The position numbers and the translations under genes were made by a program. 64,000 bases of DNA from Leptospira_A sp046736045 (lineage in GTDB: Bacteria; Spirochaetota; Leptospiria; Leptospirales; Leptospiraceae): contig NZ_CP177134.1 in assembly GCF_046736045.1 (NCBI RefSeq), forward strand, positions 3,410,001-3,474,000, read 5' to 3'. This document shows positions 1 through 8,355 of the stretch, one piece after another (within the stretch, counting starts at the first letter, position 1; each line of letters starts with the position of its first letter). The notes under the pieces were generated by a model. That model saw only the letters and a program-made list of their open reading frames with translations, was not told the origin of the DNA and did not search any database.

Positions 1-427
1 CCTGATCCAGATAAAGCTCCGCCTTACCTTTTTTAGGTGATCTCTCCCTGAAATCGAAAGCTTTTTTTATTTTTTTTCCCGGAAAATGAACAATCGCAAA
101 TCCTCCTCCGAGTAACCCGGTGGATTGGGGGCGAACGACTGAAACAGCGAAACTGGCGGATACAAATGCATCCACTACATTTCCGCCGGCCTTCCATGCA
201 TCAATCCCCGCTTTGGAAGCAAGAGGATGATCCGTAGAGATGATAAATTCATTTCCCGAAATTTCATAACGACCTCTTTTGTCACCTGCTCCTTCGATCT
301 GAGGAACAGAAACGGATATCTCCGCGTTCCTTTTGGTAAAATCGAACTTCGAGCCGGGAATGCACGAAAAAAAGCCGAATGATACAAATAGGAGATAGAT
401 ATGGAATGTTTTATTCGCGGATCGCAT
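1..427 (-). CDS. ggt: gamma-glutamyltransferase lipoprotein, C-terminus cut by window edge
   Basis: This is the N-terminal 142 codons of a gamma-glutamyltranspeptidase, the enzyme that cleaves or transfers the gamma-glutamyl group of glutathione outside the cytoplasm. From the ATG at 427 the frame stays open to base 1. It begins with a hydrophobic segment ending in FFSC (Cys22), a plausible spirochaetal lipobox, so the enzyme is probably a lipoprotein. Residues about 70-115 carry the family N-terminal block: HPLASKAGIDAWKAGGNVVDA, then VVRPQSTG and LLGGGFA. The catalytic Thr region lies outside the window. The start is only 8 bases after the sufT stop, so it may be the last gene of the SUF operon. 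A TTG five bases further upstream is a poorer start. Confidence 0.85.
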   Translation of the reverse strand, partial: MRSANKTFHIYLLFVSFGFFSCIPGSKFDFTKRNAEISVSVPQIEGAGDKRGRYEISGNEFIISTDHPLASKAGIDAWKAGGNVVDAFVSASFAVSVVRPQSTGLLGGGFAIVHFPGKKIKKAFDFRERSPKKGKAELYLDQ

Positions 428-435
428 AACAAAAA

Positions 436-759
436 CTAATCGTAGATTCCCATCTGCATTTTTGCTTCATCACTCGCCATTTCTCTCGGATCCCATTTCG
501 GATTCCAAACTACTTCGACAACGGCTTCTTCGATCCCATCAACTCTCAATGCGTGATCTTCTATTTCCTGTTTCATCTGCGGACCGGCAGGACATGCCAT
601 CGAAGTGTAAGTCATAACGATGATCGCTTTTTTTTCTTCTACAGTGATCTGATAAATAAGCCCCAGTTCGACTAAAGTGATTCCAATCTCAGGATCTTCC
701 ACATCACGCACGTTATTGTAAACTTCCCATTCCAAAGAAGTATTTGGCATTGTAATCAT
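436..759 (-). CDS. sufT: SufT-like MIP18/DUF59 iron-sulfur assembly factor
   Basis: A 107-residue protein of the MIP18 (DUF59) family, which helps mature iron-sulfur proteins. It has the family pattern VEDPEIGITLVELGLIY near residues 21-37 and the conserved Cys in YTSMACPAGPQM near residue 56. The ATG at 759 has AGGAG well spaced upstream; an internal ATG three codons later is possible. It follows sufU in the operon and is followed closely by ggt. Placement beside sufS and sufU supports a role in FeS assembly over the related phenylacetate PaaD role. Confidence 0.88.
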   Translation of the reverse strand: MITMPNTSLEWEVYNNVRDVEDPEIGITLVELGLIYQITVEEKKAIIVMTYTSMACPAGPQMKQEIEDHALRVDGIEEAVVEVVWNPKWDPREMASDEAKMQMGIYD

Positions 760-768
760 TTTGGTCTC

Positions 769-1179
769 CTAAAATCCTTTTCCCAGGGCGACCCAGGGCA
801 AAAGTGCACAACGATGTCTATTCGGATAAGTAAATAATAGCTCTAAAAACCTGCTTTCGTCAACGGGAATCTGATCGCTTACTTTCAGCTCATTCAGACA
901 TTTTTTTCGAATCTCCAACTGATTCAAAAAAAAATCCTTCGACCAAAGAGTTTGTCTGGAAAATAAAATTCCCATTGAGGCTTGGCAAATGGAACAAGAC
1001 TCCCCGCCTAGTGCAAGGATTCGGATTTGGTTATCTTCTCTTTTTATATAAAGATCACACTCATCTCCGCACATGGAATTTTTTGCATTTAAGACAGAGT
1101 CATAATTTGCAGGAAAAACCCAATTGCCGGAAGTTTTCCAATCAAGGAACAAATCTATATGGTTATCTTTTGGCAACAC
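769..1179 (-). CDS. sufU: SufU-type zinc-dependent sulfur acceptor/scaffold
   Basis: SufU/NifU-N fold protein that accepts sulfur from SufS. All three cysteine blocks are present: MCGDECD, GGESCSICQAS and HRCALLPW, matching the Cys-Asp-Cys-Cys zinc site of SufU. No ATG exists in frame. The longest frame begins with TTG at 1215, which would overlap sufS by 53 bases. I chose the GTG at 1179 because it reduces the overlap to 17 bases and matches where the family's first helix begins, but the start is uncertain. No strong ribosome binding site is visible. It sits directly downstream of its partner sufS. Confidence 0.85.
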   Translation of the reverse strand: MLPKDNHIDLFLDWKTSGNWVFPANYDSVLNAKNSMCGDECDLYIKREDNQIRILALGGESCSICQASMGILFSRQTLWSKDFFLNQLEIRKKCLNELKVSDQIPVDESRFLELLFTYPNRHRCALLPWVALGKGF

Positions 1180-2407
1180 GGGAAAATATGGACTTAACTT
1201 TCTCCAAACTGGCAACCAAAGAATCTACATCTTCTTTTGTAGTATAAGCGTAAAAGGAAGCTCTGCATGTTCCCGGAATTTTCCATTGTTTCATAAGAGG
1301 TTGGCAACAATGATGTCCCACTCGAATCGCAATTCCTTCTTCATCCAGAATGGAACCTACATCATGGGGATGTACTCCTTCCAAAGTAAACGAAATGACC
1401 CCCCCTCTTTTTTCCATATCCTCGGTTCCGTAAATGGTAATACCGCCTAACCGATTCAATTTGGTGAGGGCGTATTCGGTAATTTCCATTTCATGTTCGT
1501 GGATATTTTCCATTCCCAATTTGGTAAGGTAGTCCAAGGCATAAGCAAACCCGATCACTCCCGCTATATTGGGAGTGCCTGCTTCCAATTTGGCGGGAAG
1601 ATTGGCATATGTGGAAATTTCCAAATCCACATTTTCAATCATATCCCCTCCACCAAGCCAGGGAGGCATGGCTTCCAAAATTTCTTCTCTTCCGTAAAGC
1701 ATTCCTACTCCGGTCGGACCCATCATTTTGTGAGCGGAAAAGGCGTAAAAATCCACATCTAAAGAAGCAAGATTTATCTTTAAATGAGAGGCAGATTGTG
1801 CTCCGTCCAAAAGCACTTTAGCGCCCATTTGGTGGGCACGCGCGATGATAGGTTTTACATCATGAATGGTTCCGGTCACATTCGACATATGGGAAACAGC
1901 AACAATCTTTGTTTTGCGGTTTATGATCGTATTCAGATCGGTCAGATCATAAGTAGTATCTTCTTTGATAGGTATAAAACGTAAAACAGCGCCTTTTTCC
2001 TGTGCCAACATCTGCCACGGAACCAGATTGGAATGATGTTCCTGCACACTGAGAACGATCTCATCACCGGCACTCACATTCGTTCTTCCCCAGGCTTGTG
2101 CTACCAGATTGATTGATTCTGTAGCTCCTCGCGTAAAAATCATCGACTTGGCGCAGGGAGATCCGAAAAAATGAGATGCTTTGATTCTTGATTTTTCAAA
2201 TAATTCCGTAGCGTGTTGGGATAAATGATAAATCCCTCTATGAATGTTTGCGTTTTCTTCTTCGTAATATTTGGAAGTTCCTTCAATCACCGATTTCGGT
2301 TTTTGAGAAGAGGCACCATTATCCAGATAAACAAGCGGTTTGCCGTTAGGTGTCAATGTGGAAAGAATAGGAAAATCTTCTTTGATTCGATAAGGATCCA
2401 ATTTCAT
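1163..2407 (-). CDS. sufS: SufS cysteine desulfurase
   Basis: A 414-residue class V aminotransferase-fold, PLP-dependent cysteine desulfurase supplying sulfur for FeS clusters. The PLP lysine is Lys227 in FSAHKMMGPTG, the PLP-stacking histidine lies in QEHHSN (about 122-127), and the catalytic cysteine is Cys367 in RVGHHCCQP; the doubled Cys is a small variation on the usual HHCA. Full length for the family. It starts 5 bases after the Rieske gene and overlaps the start of sufU, consistent with translational coupling. Confidence 0.97.
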   Translation of the reverse strand: MKLDPYRIKEDFPILSTLTPNGKPLVYLDNGASSQKPKSVIEGTSKYYEEENANIHRGIYHLSQHATELFEKSRIKASHFFGSPCAKSMIFTRGATESINLVAQAWGRTNVSAGDEIVLSVQEHHSNLVPWQMLAQEKGAVLRFIPIKEDTTYDLTDLNTIINRKTKIVAVSHMSNVTGTIHDVKPIIARAHQMGAKVLLDGAQSASHLKINLASLDVDFYAFSAHKMMGPTGVGMLYGREEILEAMPPWLGGGDMIENVDLEISTYANLPAKLEAGTPNIAGVIGFAYALDYLTKLGMENIHEHEMEITEYALTKLNRLGGITIYGTEDMEKRGGVISFTLEGVHPHDVGSILDEEGIAIRVGHHCCQPLMKQWKIPGTCRASFYAYTTKEDVDSLVASLEKVKSIFSRVAKR

Positions 2408-2412
2408 ACTTT

Positions 2413-2724
2413 CTAATCCTCCAAATCCACTTCCAAATCATCACCATTCAATTTCGTTTTGAATACAGGCAGATTTTCCGTTGCAGGCAATGAAACCACC
2501 TCTCCCGTTCTGATATTGAATTGTGCAAAATGGCGGGGGCAGGTAATCACTTCGCCTTCTAATTTACCGCAGGCGATTTCTTCACCGTCATGTGTGCAAA
2601 GGTCTTCGAAGGCAAGGAAGGTTTCTCCGATTTTGGTAAGTGCAATTCTCGTATAACGAGTGTTCACGACTTTCACTTCCCCTTCTTTGATTTCATGGAG
2701 TTTTGCTAATTTTTGAAATGCCAT
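2413..2724 (-). CDS. Rieske-type [2Fe-2S] ferredoxin
   Basis: A 103-residue soluble Rieske ferredoxin. The ligands are visible: Cys43-x-His45 in CTHDG and Cys62-x-x-His65 in CPRHFAQF. There is no membrane anchor or oxygenase domain, so it resembles the small Rieske ferredoxins such as NirD-like or dioxygenase ferredoxins. Its position between sufD and sufS, sharing one base with the sufD stop, suggests an electron-transfer role in FeS assembly; this is inference from context. Confidence 0.9.
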   Translation of the reverse strand: MAFQKLAKLHEIKEGEVKVVNTRYTRIALTKIGETFLAFEDLCTHDGEEIACGKLEGEVITCPRHFAQFNIRTGEVVSLPATENLPVFKTKLNGDDLEVDLED

Positions 2725-3911
2725 TAGTCGACTCCCCCTGCCAAAATTTTTTCCTGAAAAAGATGCGAAAGATTCTTTTCATCTTCCTCGGAAAATGCGA
2801 TCTTTCCAATCATCTCATTATAAAATGCGGAAACAAGCAAATGTCTTGCTTCATTAAGATTCAGTCCACGGGAAAGCAGATAGAACAATTGTTCTTCGTC
2901 AATATCCCCTACTGTCGCACCATGGGTGCAGGAAACATCTTCTGAAAAAACTTCCAACTTGGGAATCGCTTCCGCTCTCGCCTTTTTATTCATGGAAAGA
3001 TTATGCGATTCCTGGTGAGCCGATACTTTTTTCAAATTGGGAGGAATGTGCAGATTGCCTGTAAAAATATGGTGCGACTTGTCTGCGACAATGGTTTTAT
3101 AAATCAGTTTGCTATTTGTGTGATCCGCAAGGTGAGTCACCAATATTTCAACATCATTGAACTCCCGTTTGTTAAGAGCGGTCAGTCCCAAAATCTGAGC
3201 GTCCGAACCGGTACCGGATAGTCTCGGATAATAAAATGTTTTTCCCCGAAATCCGCCCAAAGGCACAGTGGATAACTCCAACTTGGAATCTCTTTCCTGG
3301 CTTGAAAACACGGATCTGAAATGATATAGATCGGAATCATAATCTTCACTGATTTGCAATTTTAATTCGGAAGATTCTTCCAATACATAAAAACTAACAG
3401 AAGTTAACAGGTGCAAATTTTCTGTTTTGGAAATCGTCTTATAACTTTCTTTGATTTTAGCTGATGTATTTTTTTTAATTCTAACTAAAAATACGCTTGA
3501 GACGGAAAGAGTTTCTTCGGAAACAAACTGCCAATCCAAAATATCAGTCTCTTTTTCATCTACTTCAAAATAATAATATTCTTTCGCATGAAACAAACCG
3601 AGTAACGCAAAATAGTTGCCTTCCGACTGACTTAATAAGTCGTCCAAAAGAGAGGTAACTTTTGTTATATTGCCTTCATTCCAATTTGTAGAATCAAGAT
3701 TGGAGCGAATATCGGTAAGTTCACCGCTTGCAAAATCGGAATTGAATTCGGAAAGATTGAATTGGTTTAAAGGAAATTTGCGCCAGGACTCATCATGGGA
3801 CTTCGGAGGTAAAGTTTTCTCCAGAGATTTTCGGACTTTCGATTTGAACTCTGTCAGTAAATTAGCAGAGATCAAATTATTTCCATGATCTTTCACCAGA
3901 GATGTTGCCAA
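2724..3911 (-). CDS. sufD: SufD component of the SUF scaffold
   Basis: A 395-residue SufB/SufD family protein. The C-terminal half has the beta-helix core and the family signature around residues 335-375 (VSCTHGATVGDIDEEQLFYLLSRG), followed by the helical C-terminus. The N-terminal half is divergent and rich in Glu/Ser, as usual for SufD rather than SufB, whose N-terminus is better conserved. It begins directly after the sufC stop. In characterised systems SufD acts with SufB and SufC; no sufB is present nearby, so either SufB is encoded elsewhere or this protein has a broader role. Confidence 0.88.
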   Translation of the reverse strand: MATSLVKDHGNNLISANLLTEFKSKVRKSLEKTLPPKSHDESWRKFPLNQFNLSEFNSDFASGELTDIRSNLDSTNWNEGNITKVTSLLDDLLSQSEGNYFALLGLFHAKEYYYFEVDEKETDILDWQFVSEETLSVSSVFLVRIKKNTSAKIKESYKTISKTENLHLLTSVSFYVLEESSELKLQISEDYDSDLYHFRSVFSSQERDSKLELSTVPLGGFRGKTFYYPRLSGTGSDAQILGLTALNKREFNDVEILVTHLADHTNSKLIYKTIVADKSHHIFTGNLHIPPNLKKVSAHQESHNLSMNKKARAEAIPKLEVFSEDVSCTHGATVGDIDEEQLFYLLSRGLNLNEARHLLVSAFYNEMIGKIAFSEEDEKNLSHLFQEKILAGGVD

Positions 3912-4664
3912 CTACTTAACTCCTTCTCTTTCCAAAATCCAATCATAACCTTTCTCTTCCAATTTCAAAGAGAGTTCCTTTCCGCCGGTTTCCAAAATCC
4001 TTCCGTCGGCAAATACATGCACAAAATCAGGAATCACATAATTCAACATTCTTTGATAATGAGTAATCAAAAGTACGGAACGATCGGGGGAACGATTTGC
4101 CATGATCCCTTCGGATACGATTCTTAAAGCATCAATGTCAAGTCCCGAATCCGTTTCGTCAAGGATCGCCAAGGTGGGTTTCAATAAACTCATCTGAAGG
4201 ATTTCCGCACGTTTTTTTTCACCACCGGAAAACCCGTCATTCACATAACGAGCAATAAACGAGTCCGGCACTTCCAAAAGAGACATCGCTGTTTTCAACT
4301 CTGCTCTAAATTCTTTGACCGGAATGTCTTTTCCTCTATGAGCTTTTAAAATGGACTTTAAAAAATTCCCAATACTAACACCGGGTAATGCGGTCGGGTA
4401 TTGAAAGGATAAAAAGATCCCGAGCCTCGCTCTTTCATCCGTAGGCATGGAGAGGATGGACTTGCCTTTGAATAAAATATCTCCGGAAAGGATTCTATAT
4501 TTCGGATGGCCGAGTATGATATTTGATAATGTGCTTTTGCCAGAACCATTTGGTCCCATGATGGCATGCACTTGCCCCGGACCAATGTTTAGATTGACCC
4601 CTTTCAGTATCTCTTTATCTCCGACGGCGGCACGTAGGTCGCGGATTTCTAGAATGAAGGACAA
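3912..4664 (-). CDS. sufC: SufC ATPase of the SUF scaffold complex
   Basis: A 250-residue ABC-type ATPase that powers the SufBCD scaffold. Walker A is GPNGSGKST (37-45), the signature is FSGGEKKR, and Walker B is LAILDETDSGLD, the exact SufC style with Glu-Thr-Asp in place of the transporter EPTS. It is the first gene of the SUF operon, with about 96 bases of upstream sequence containing a dyad, and abuts sufD. Confidence 0.97.
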   Translation of the reverse strand: MSFILEIRDLRAAVGDKEILKGVNLNIGPGQVHAIMGPNGSGKSTLSNIILGHPKYRILSGDILFKGKSILSMPTDERARLGIFLSFQYPTALPGVSIGNFLKSILKAHRGKDIPVKEFRAELKTAMSLLEVPDSFIARYVNDGFSGGEKKRAEILQMSLLKPTLAILDETDSGLDIDALRIVSEGIMANRSPDRSVLLITHYQRMLNYVIPDFVHVFADGRILETGGKELSLKLEEKGYDWILEREGVK

Positions 4665-4674
4665 GGTGGGTATC

Positions 4675-4728
4675 CCTGGTAGTATAATTTAGAACGATTC
4701 TATTTTTAGACGAATCCCTACTACCAGG
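4675..4728. promoter_or_regulatory. nested inverted repeat upstream of sufC
   Basis: Perfect 10-base arms, CCTGGTAGTA at 4675-4684 and TACTACCAGG at 4719-4728, enclose a second shorter pair, GATTC at 4696-4700 and GAATC at 4712-4716. Read on the minus strand, a TATACT box (4681-4686) lies inside the gene-proximal arm, so the dyad could overlap the suf promoter. It could be an operator for an FeS or redox regulator, or a 5' untranslated stem. No known regulator box is recognised. Confidence 0.4.
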
Positions 4729-4760
4729 AAAATGGAATCGTCAAAAAAAACAAACCATTC

Positions 4761-5999
4761 CTATTCCATCCAGTCAACTTGGGCGATTAGAATTCGATTT
4801 TCAGAAAGTGAAAAAGTGAAAATCACATATTGATTTTGATTCCTAATGTCATATAAGGGGTAAGTTACCCCCCATTTTTTGCGAAAACGATCTGCCTCCG
4901 CTTTGTGCTTGAGAAAATAAGGCTTCCAGGCGTAATTATTGCCGATTTGGTTCATCTTTTCGTGGTATTCGCCTGCGTCTTTGTCCAAATCGTAAGTGGG
5001 AGTGATCTGGTATCCGTCCTTATCACATACGAAAATCTTTAGTATGTTAGACGGAAGTGAATCGACAATTTTCTTAAAGTTAAATGCAAAGTCTTCATTG
5101 CTGGTTTCTTCAAAGCCGTTGAACACTTCATTCAATTTATCTATGATGTTCTGTTCCCTGATCCCTTTTTCAATCAGCTCTTTCGATCTATGATTGGAAA
5201 AATTTTCAAGCACCGTAGTCATCTTTTCGGAGAAAGTACTTCGGTTTAAAAAATGAGGATTCGGAACGGAAAAATAATATCCCTGTAAAAGATTGGCACC
5301 CATGGAAAGGGCAAGATTCACTTCTTCCTCGGTCTCTATACCTTCAAAAAGCAGTTGGGAGCCCAATTTTTGGGACATTTCGGAGATTGCACCTAATACT
5401 TGTTTGAATGAATTCTTGTTCAGACTTTCCCGCATAATCTGAATGTCCACTTTCATAATATCGGGGTGAAGATAACCGATTCGCTCCAAATTGGAAAATC
5501 CGGAACCCAAATCGTCTATGGCAATTTTTAACCCGTAATCTCTGAAAATCTGAACAATCTGAATCAATCTTTCGATCGAACCGTCAAACTCGTCTTCGGT
5601 GATCTCGATCACAACCTGGTTGCGGTTGATTCCGTATTTTTCAATGAGTTGAATGATATGAAAATTTTCTGCAAAAAGATCGGTATGATGCACCCTTGAA
5701 AGAAAGTTCGGCATCATATTAAAAAACAATTTGGTTCTTAGCCCCGAGTCTTTCAGGTGTTTGACCGCCTTCTCCCGAAGCACCCGGTCAATATTATAAA
5801 CAGGAACCATGTCCTGGTCGCGGTTGTGGAAAAGTCCACCTAGAGATTGGTATGTATTTTCGTCCGGATCGAATTGGCGTCCCAAAACCTCATAGGCCGA
5901 AATGGAACGATTGATTGCGTTCACGATTGGCTGGAAATGGGGAACAAAATGAGTTTCGTTCCAAAACTGGCCACCCTTCTGTGTTTCTGTAATGAACAT
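4761..5999 (-). CDS. EAL-domain c-di-GMP phosphodiesterase, YkuI-like
   Basis: A 412-residue protein with an N-terminal EAL domain (about 18-255) and a C-terminal PAS-like sensor (about 290-410) in the arrangement of Bacillus YkuI. The signature reads YEVLGR, so Ala of EAL is Val, but the metal and catalytic residues are present: Glu37, the Asn in FFNMMPN, Glu in VIEITE, Asp-Asp in AIDDLGSG, Lys in MKVDI, Glu in FEGIE and Gln in LLQGYYF. The domain is therefore probably active or at least able to bind c-di-GMP. The C-terminal domain may sense a small ligand. No signal peptide or membrane segment. It is separated by 120 bases from glgC. Confidence 0.88.
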   Translation of the reverse strand: MFITETQKGGQFWNETHFVPHFQPIVNAINRSISAYEVLGRQFDPDENTYQSLGGLFHNRDQDMVPVYNIDRVLREKAVKHLKDSGLRTKLFFNMMPNFLSRVHHTDLFAENFHIIQLIEKYGINRNQVVIEITEDEFDGSIERLIQIVQIFRDYGLKIAIDDLGSGFSNLERIGYLHPDIMKVDIQIMRESLNKNSFKQVLGAISEMSQKLGSQLLFEGIETEEEVNLALSMGANLLQGYYFSVPNPHFLNRSTFSEKMTTVLENFSNHRSKELIEKGIREQNIIDKLNEVFNGFEETSNEDFAFNFKKIVDSLPSNILKIFVCDKDGYQITPTYDLDKDAGEYHEKMNQIGNNYAWKPYFLKHKAEADRFRKKWGVTYPLYDIRNQNQYVIFTFSLSENRILIAQVDWME

Positions 6000-6086
6000 G
6001 GTTCGGCGTTATCCCTAGGCCTCCATGCTCTTTTGTGTCCGAAGTATGACAAGAATTTTTCGTTATTTCTGTCTCATTTTGGACAT

Positions 6087-6110
6087 ATTTTGCCCCACTT
6101 GTGGCAAAAT
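6087..6110 (-). terminator. hairpin downstream of glgC
   Basis: On the minus strand, just after the glgC stop, AATTTTGCCAC and GTGG(GG)CAAAAT form a stem with a two-base loop and a two-base bulge. The T-tract after it is poor, so it may be a weak terminator or mRNA 3' end. Confidence 0.35.
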
Positions 6111-6119
6111 TGTGCAATG

Positions 6120-7403
6120 CTAAATGGAATACCCATCCGGAATTGTGGTGTGTCTGGGAACAACGATGATCCCATCTCTGATTTTTACGAATTCATCCTC
6201 GTATTCCGTATAAGAGTGCAGATTCAATAATTTAACACCTGTTCCGATGGCACAATCCTTGTCCACGATCGCGTTTCTGATTTCGCAATCCGGCCCGATC
6301 CCGTTGGGGATTTTTCCGTGTTTTCTGTCAAATGATCCGTAATTGTCCAAACCCATAATCACTGAATCATAGATTTTGGTTCCATGATCGATGTATTGAC
6401 GAACCCCAATCACCGACCTATGCACTTCACATCGGTTCAAAATCGTTCCTTCCGAAATCAATGCTTTGTTGACCACTGCTTGATTGATTTTTGTAGGAGG
6501 AAGGGATCTCGGCCGGGTATAGAATGGAGTTTTTTCCAGATAAAGATTGAACTTCGGGACATCGTCCGTCAGCATCAGATTCGCTTCATAAAAAGCGCGG
6601 ATGGTTCCTATGTCTTCCCAGTATCCTTCATATACGTAGGACTTGACTTTTTTTTCCCGGATGGCTTTGGGCAAAATTTCTTTTCCGAAATCAGTCATCC
6701 CCGGATCTTCCAAAACCTCTATGAGAGTTTTTGTATTAAAAATATAAATTCCCATATTAGCCAGGTAACTTCCGTTTGGCTGCTTGCAAGACTCCGCCTG
6801 ATGGATATCTTGGGGTTTTTCAATGAATTCCTGGATGAATCCGTCGTCCGTGGTTTTTACAATTCCCAGTCCGTAGATTTGTTCTTCGGAAACCCCGTTG
6901 GAGGCAACGCTGATTTCCGTATCCGGATCGGAAAGATGGGTCTGCATAAAATTGGCAAGATCCATATTGTACAATTGGTCGCCGGATAAGATCAGCACAT
7001 ATTTGGGTTTTTGTTCCCGGATATAAGGAAGTACCTTTCGAACTGCGTCGGCAGTTCCTTCAAACCAATTGACACTGGAAACGGTTTGTTCCGCAGCAAT
7101 GATTTCAACAAAGCTCTTTTGGTTGATTGAGTTTGATGAGTAAGTTCTGTGGATATGCCTGTTTAGAGAATAGGAATTGAACTGAGTCAGAACAAATATC
7201 TTTTCAAAACCGCTGTTTAAGGAATTGGAAATAGGAATGTCGATGAGTCTGTATTTTCCGCCGAAACTCACCGCCGGTTTGGAGCGTTTTTCCGTAAGAG
7301 GAAGAAGTCTTGTTCCCTTTCCTCCTCCGAGAATCACCGTCAGGACTTCATCTTTTCTTAAAATAAAATCTATGGAATCAATGGAGTCTTCCTTAAAACG
7401 CAT
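6120..7403 (-). CDS. glgC: glucose-1-phosphate adenylyltransferase
   Basis: A 427-residue ADP-glucose pyrophosphorylase, the committed step of bacterial glycogen synthesis (ATP plus glucose-1-phosphate to ADP-glucose). The nucleotidyltransferase domain (about 20-290) has GGGKGTRLLPLT and the sugar-phosphate region with IPISNS. A glucose-1-phosphate site lies near EFIEKP. The C-terminal left-handed beta-helix (about 300-427) contains the RCEVHRSVIG and YDSVIMG repeats. Full length. It is monocistronic by appearance, with a candidate hairpin after the stop. The roughly 15-residue N-terminal lead before the usual VLTVILGGG start is normal variation. Confidence 0.96.
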   Translation of the reverse strand: MRFKEDSIDSIDFILRKDEVLTVILGGGKGTRLLPLTEKRSKPAVSFGGKYRLIDIPISNSLNSGFEKIFVLTQFNSYSLNRHIHRTYSSNSINQKSFVEIIAAEQTVSSVNWFEGTADAVRKVLPYIREQKPKYVLILSGDQLYNMDLANFMQTHLSDPDTEISVASNGVSEEQIYGLGIVKTTDDGFIQEFIEKPQDIHQAESCKQPNGSYLANMGIYIFNTKTLIEVLEDPGMTDFGKEILPKAIREKKVKSYVYEGYWEDIGTIRAFYEANLMLTDDVPKFNLYLEKTPFYTRPRSLPPTKINQAVVNKALISEGTILNRCEVHRSVIGVRQYIDHGTKIYDSVIMGLDNYGSFDRKHGKIPNGIGPDCEIRNAIVDKDCAIGTGVKLLNLHSYTEYEDEFVKIRDGIIVVPRHTTIPDGYSI

Positions 7404-7453
7404 AACAAGTTTATAAAAGAAAACTCAGAAAAAGCAAGAATTGTCTAAAAAAA

Positions 7454-8110
7454 TTAGGACAATTTTTCCAGTATTGCATCCAGGATGAATTTGCCGTCCT
7501 CATTACCGATATACGGGTTGATTGCTCTTTCCGGATGAGGCATCATTCCGATGATCTTTCCTGCTTTGTCAGAGATGCCGGCGATATCATGAAGAGATCC
7601 GTTCGGATTTTCCTCATAACGAAACACTATGTTCCCTTCTTCTTCCAATGTTTGAAGGGTGTCTTTGTCCGCATAATAGGCACCTTCTCCGTGGGCGATA
7701 GGAACCGTCAAAGAAGACTGTTTGATTGATTTTGCGATTTTGTTGTTTGAAACGGGAAGCAGATTCACATCTTTACAAACATATTTGAGAGATCTGTTGT
7801 GAAGTAAGGCTCCCGGCAAAAGGCCGGCTTCCGTTAAAATCTGAAATCCATTGCAAATTCCAAGCACCTTACCGCCTTTTTTCGCGTAGGCGAAAACGGA
7901 TTCCATCGCAGGGCTGAACTTTGCCATAGCCCCCGTTCTCAGATAATCTCCGAAAGAAAACCCACCCGGTAAAACAACCAAATCGGGAAGATCGTTAAAT
8001 TGTTCTCTATGCCAAACATAATTCACATCTGCATGATAGACTGTGGAAAGAATGGTTCCCACATCTTTATCACAGTTGGAACCGGGAAATGTAACTACAT
8101 TTACTTTCAT
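7454..8110 (-). CDS. purQ: phosphoribosylformylglycinamidine synthase subunit PurQ
   Basis: A 218-residue class I glutamine amidotransferase that feeds ammonia to PurL in de novo purine synthesis. The nucleophile is Cys86 in GICNGFQ, and the His/Glu pair lies in MMPHPERA near the C-terminus. Its start overlaps the purS stop by four bases, indicating coupling. The large subunit purL is not in the window. Confidence 0.97.
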   Translation of the reverse strand: MKVNVVTFPGSNCDKDVGTILSTVYHADVNYVWHREQFNDLPDLVVLPGGFSFGDYLRTGAMAKFSPAMESVFAYAKKGGKVLGICNGFQILTEAGLLPGALLHNRSLKYVCKDVNLLPVSNNKIAKSIKQSSLTVPIAHGEGAYYADKDTLQTLEEEGNIVFRYEENPNGSLHDIAGISDKAGKIIGMMPHPERAINPYIGNEDGKFILDAILEKLS

Positions 8111-8355
8111 AGTTTTTCAGTCACAAACCGATAGGTTTCAATCACTTGGTTTACGAGAGTGGATTCACAAAGTTCTTTCGCAAGTGCGTCTGCCTGCGTT
8201 TTGTCATCCGTATTGATTTTTACTTCCAGGTATTTTCCCACGCGAAGGTCACTCACTATGGACTTGCCTTGGTCATGGAGGGCACGGAGTACAGTTTGAC
8301 CTTGCGGGTCGAGCACGGAGTCTTTTAAAGTTATATTGATTTTTGCGATAAACAT
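8107..8355 (-). CDS. purS: phosphoribosylformylglycinamidine synthase subunit PurS
   Basis: An 82-residue PurS, the small structural subunit that bridges PurQ and the short-form PurL. It shows the family sequence LKDSVLDPQGQTVLRALH near the N-terminus. It starts inside the last 25 bases of purC and overlaps purQ by four bases. Its presence implies the separate PurS-PurQ-PurL type rather than a fused PurL. Confidence 0.95.
   Translation of the reverse strand: MFIAKINITLKDSVLDPQGQTVLRALHDQGKSIVSDLRVGKYLEVKINTDDKTQADALAKELCESTLVNQVIETYRFVTEKL

Noticed and set aside
2724..3911. Calling the SufB/D protein SufB
   Set aside because: The divergent N-terminal half and short length (395) fit SufD; SufB is usually about 470 residues with a more conserved N-terminus.
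6384..6989. 201-codon plus-strand ORF
   Set aside because: Antisense to glgC, whose full-length identity is secure.
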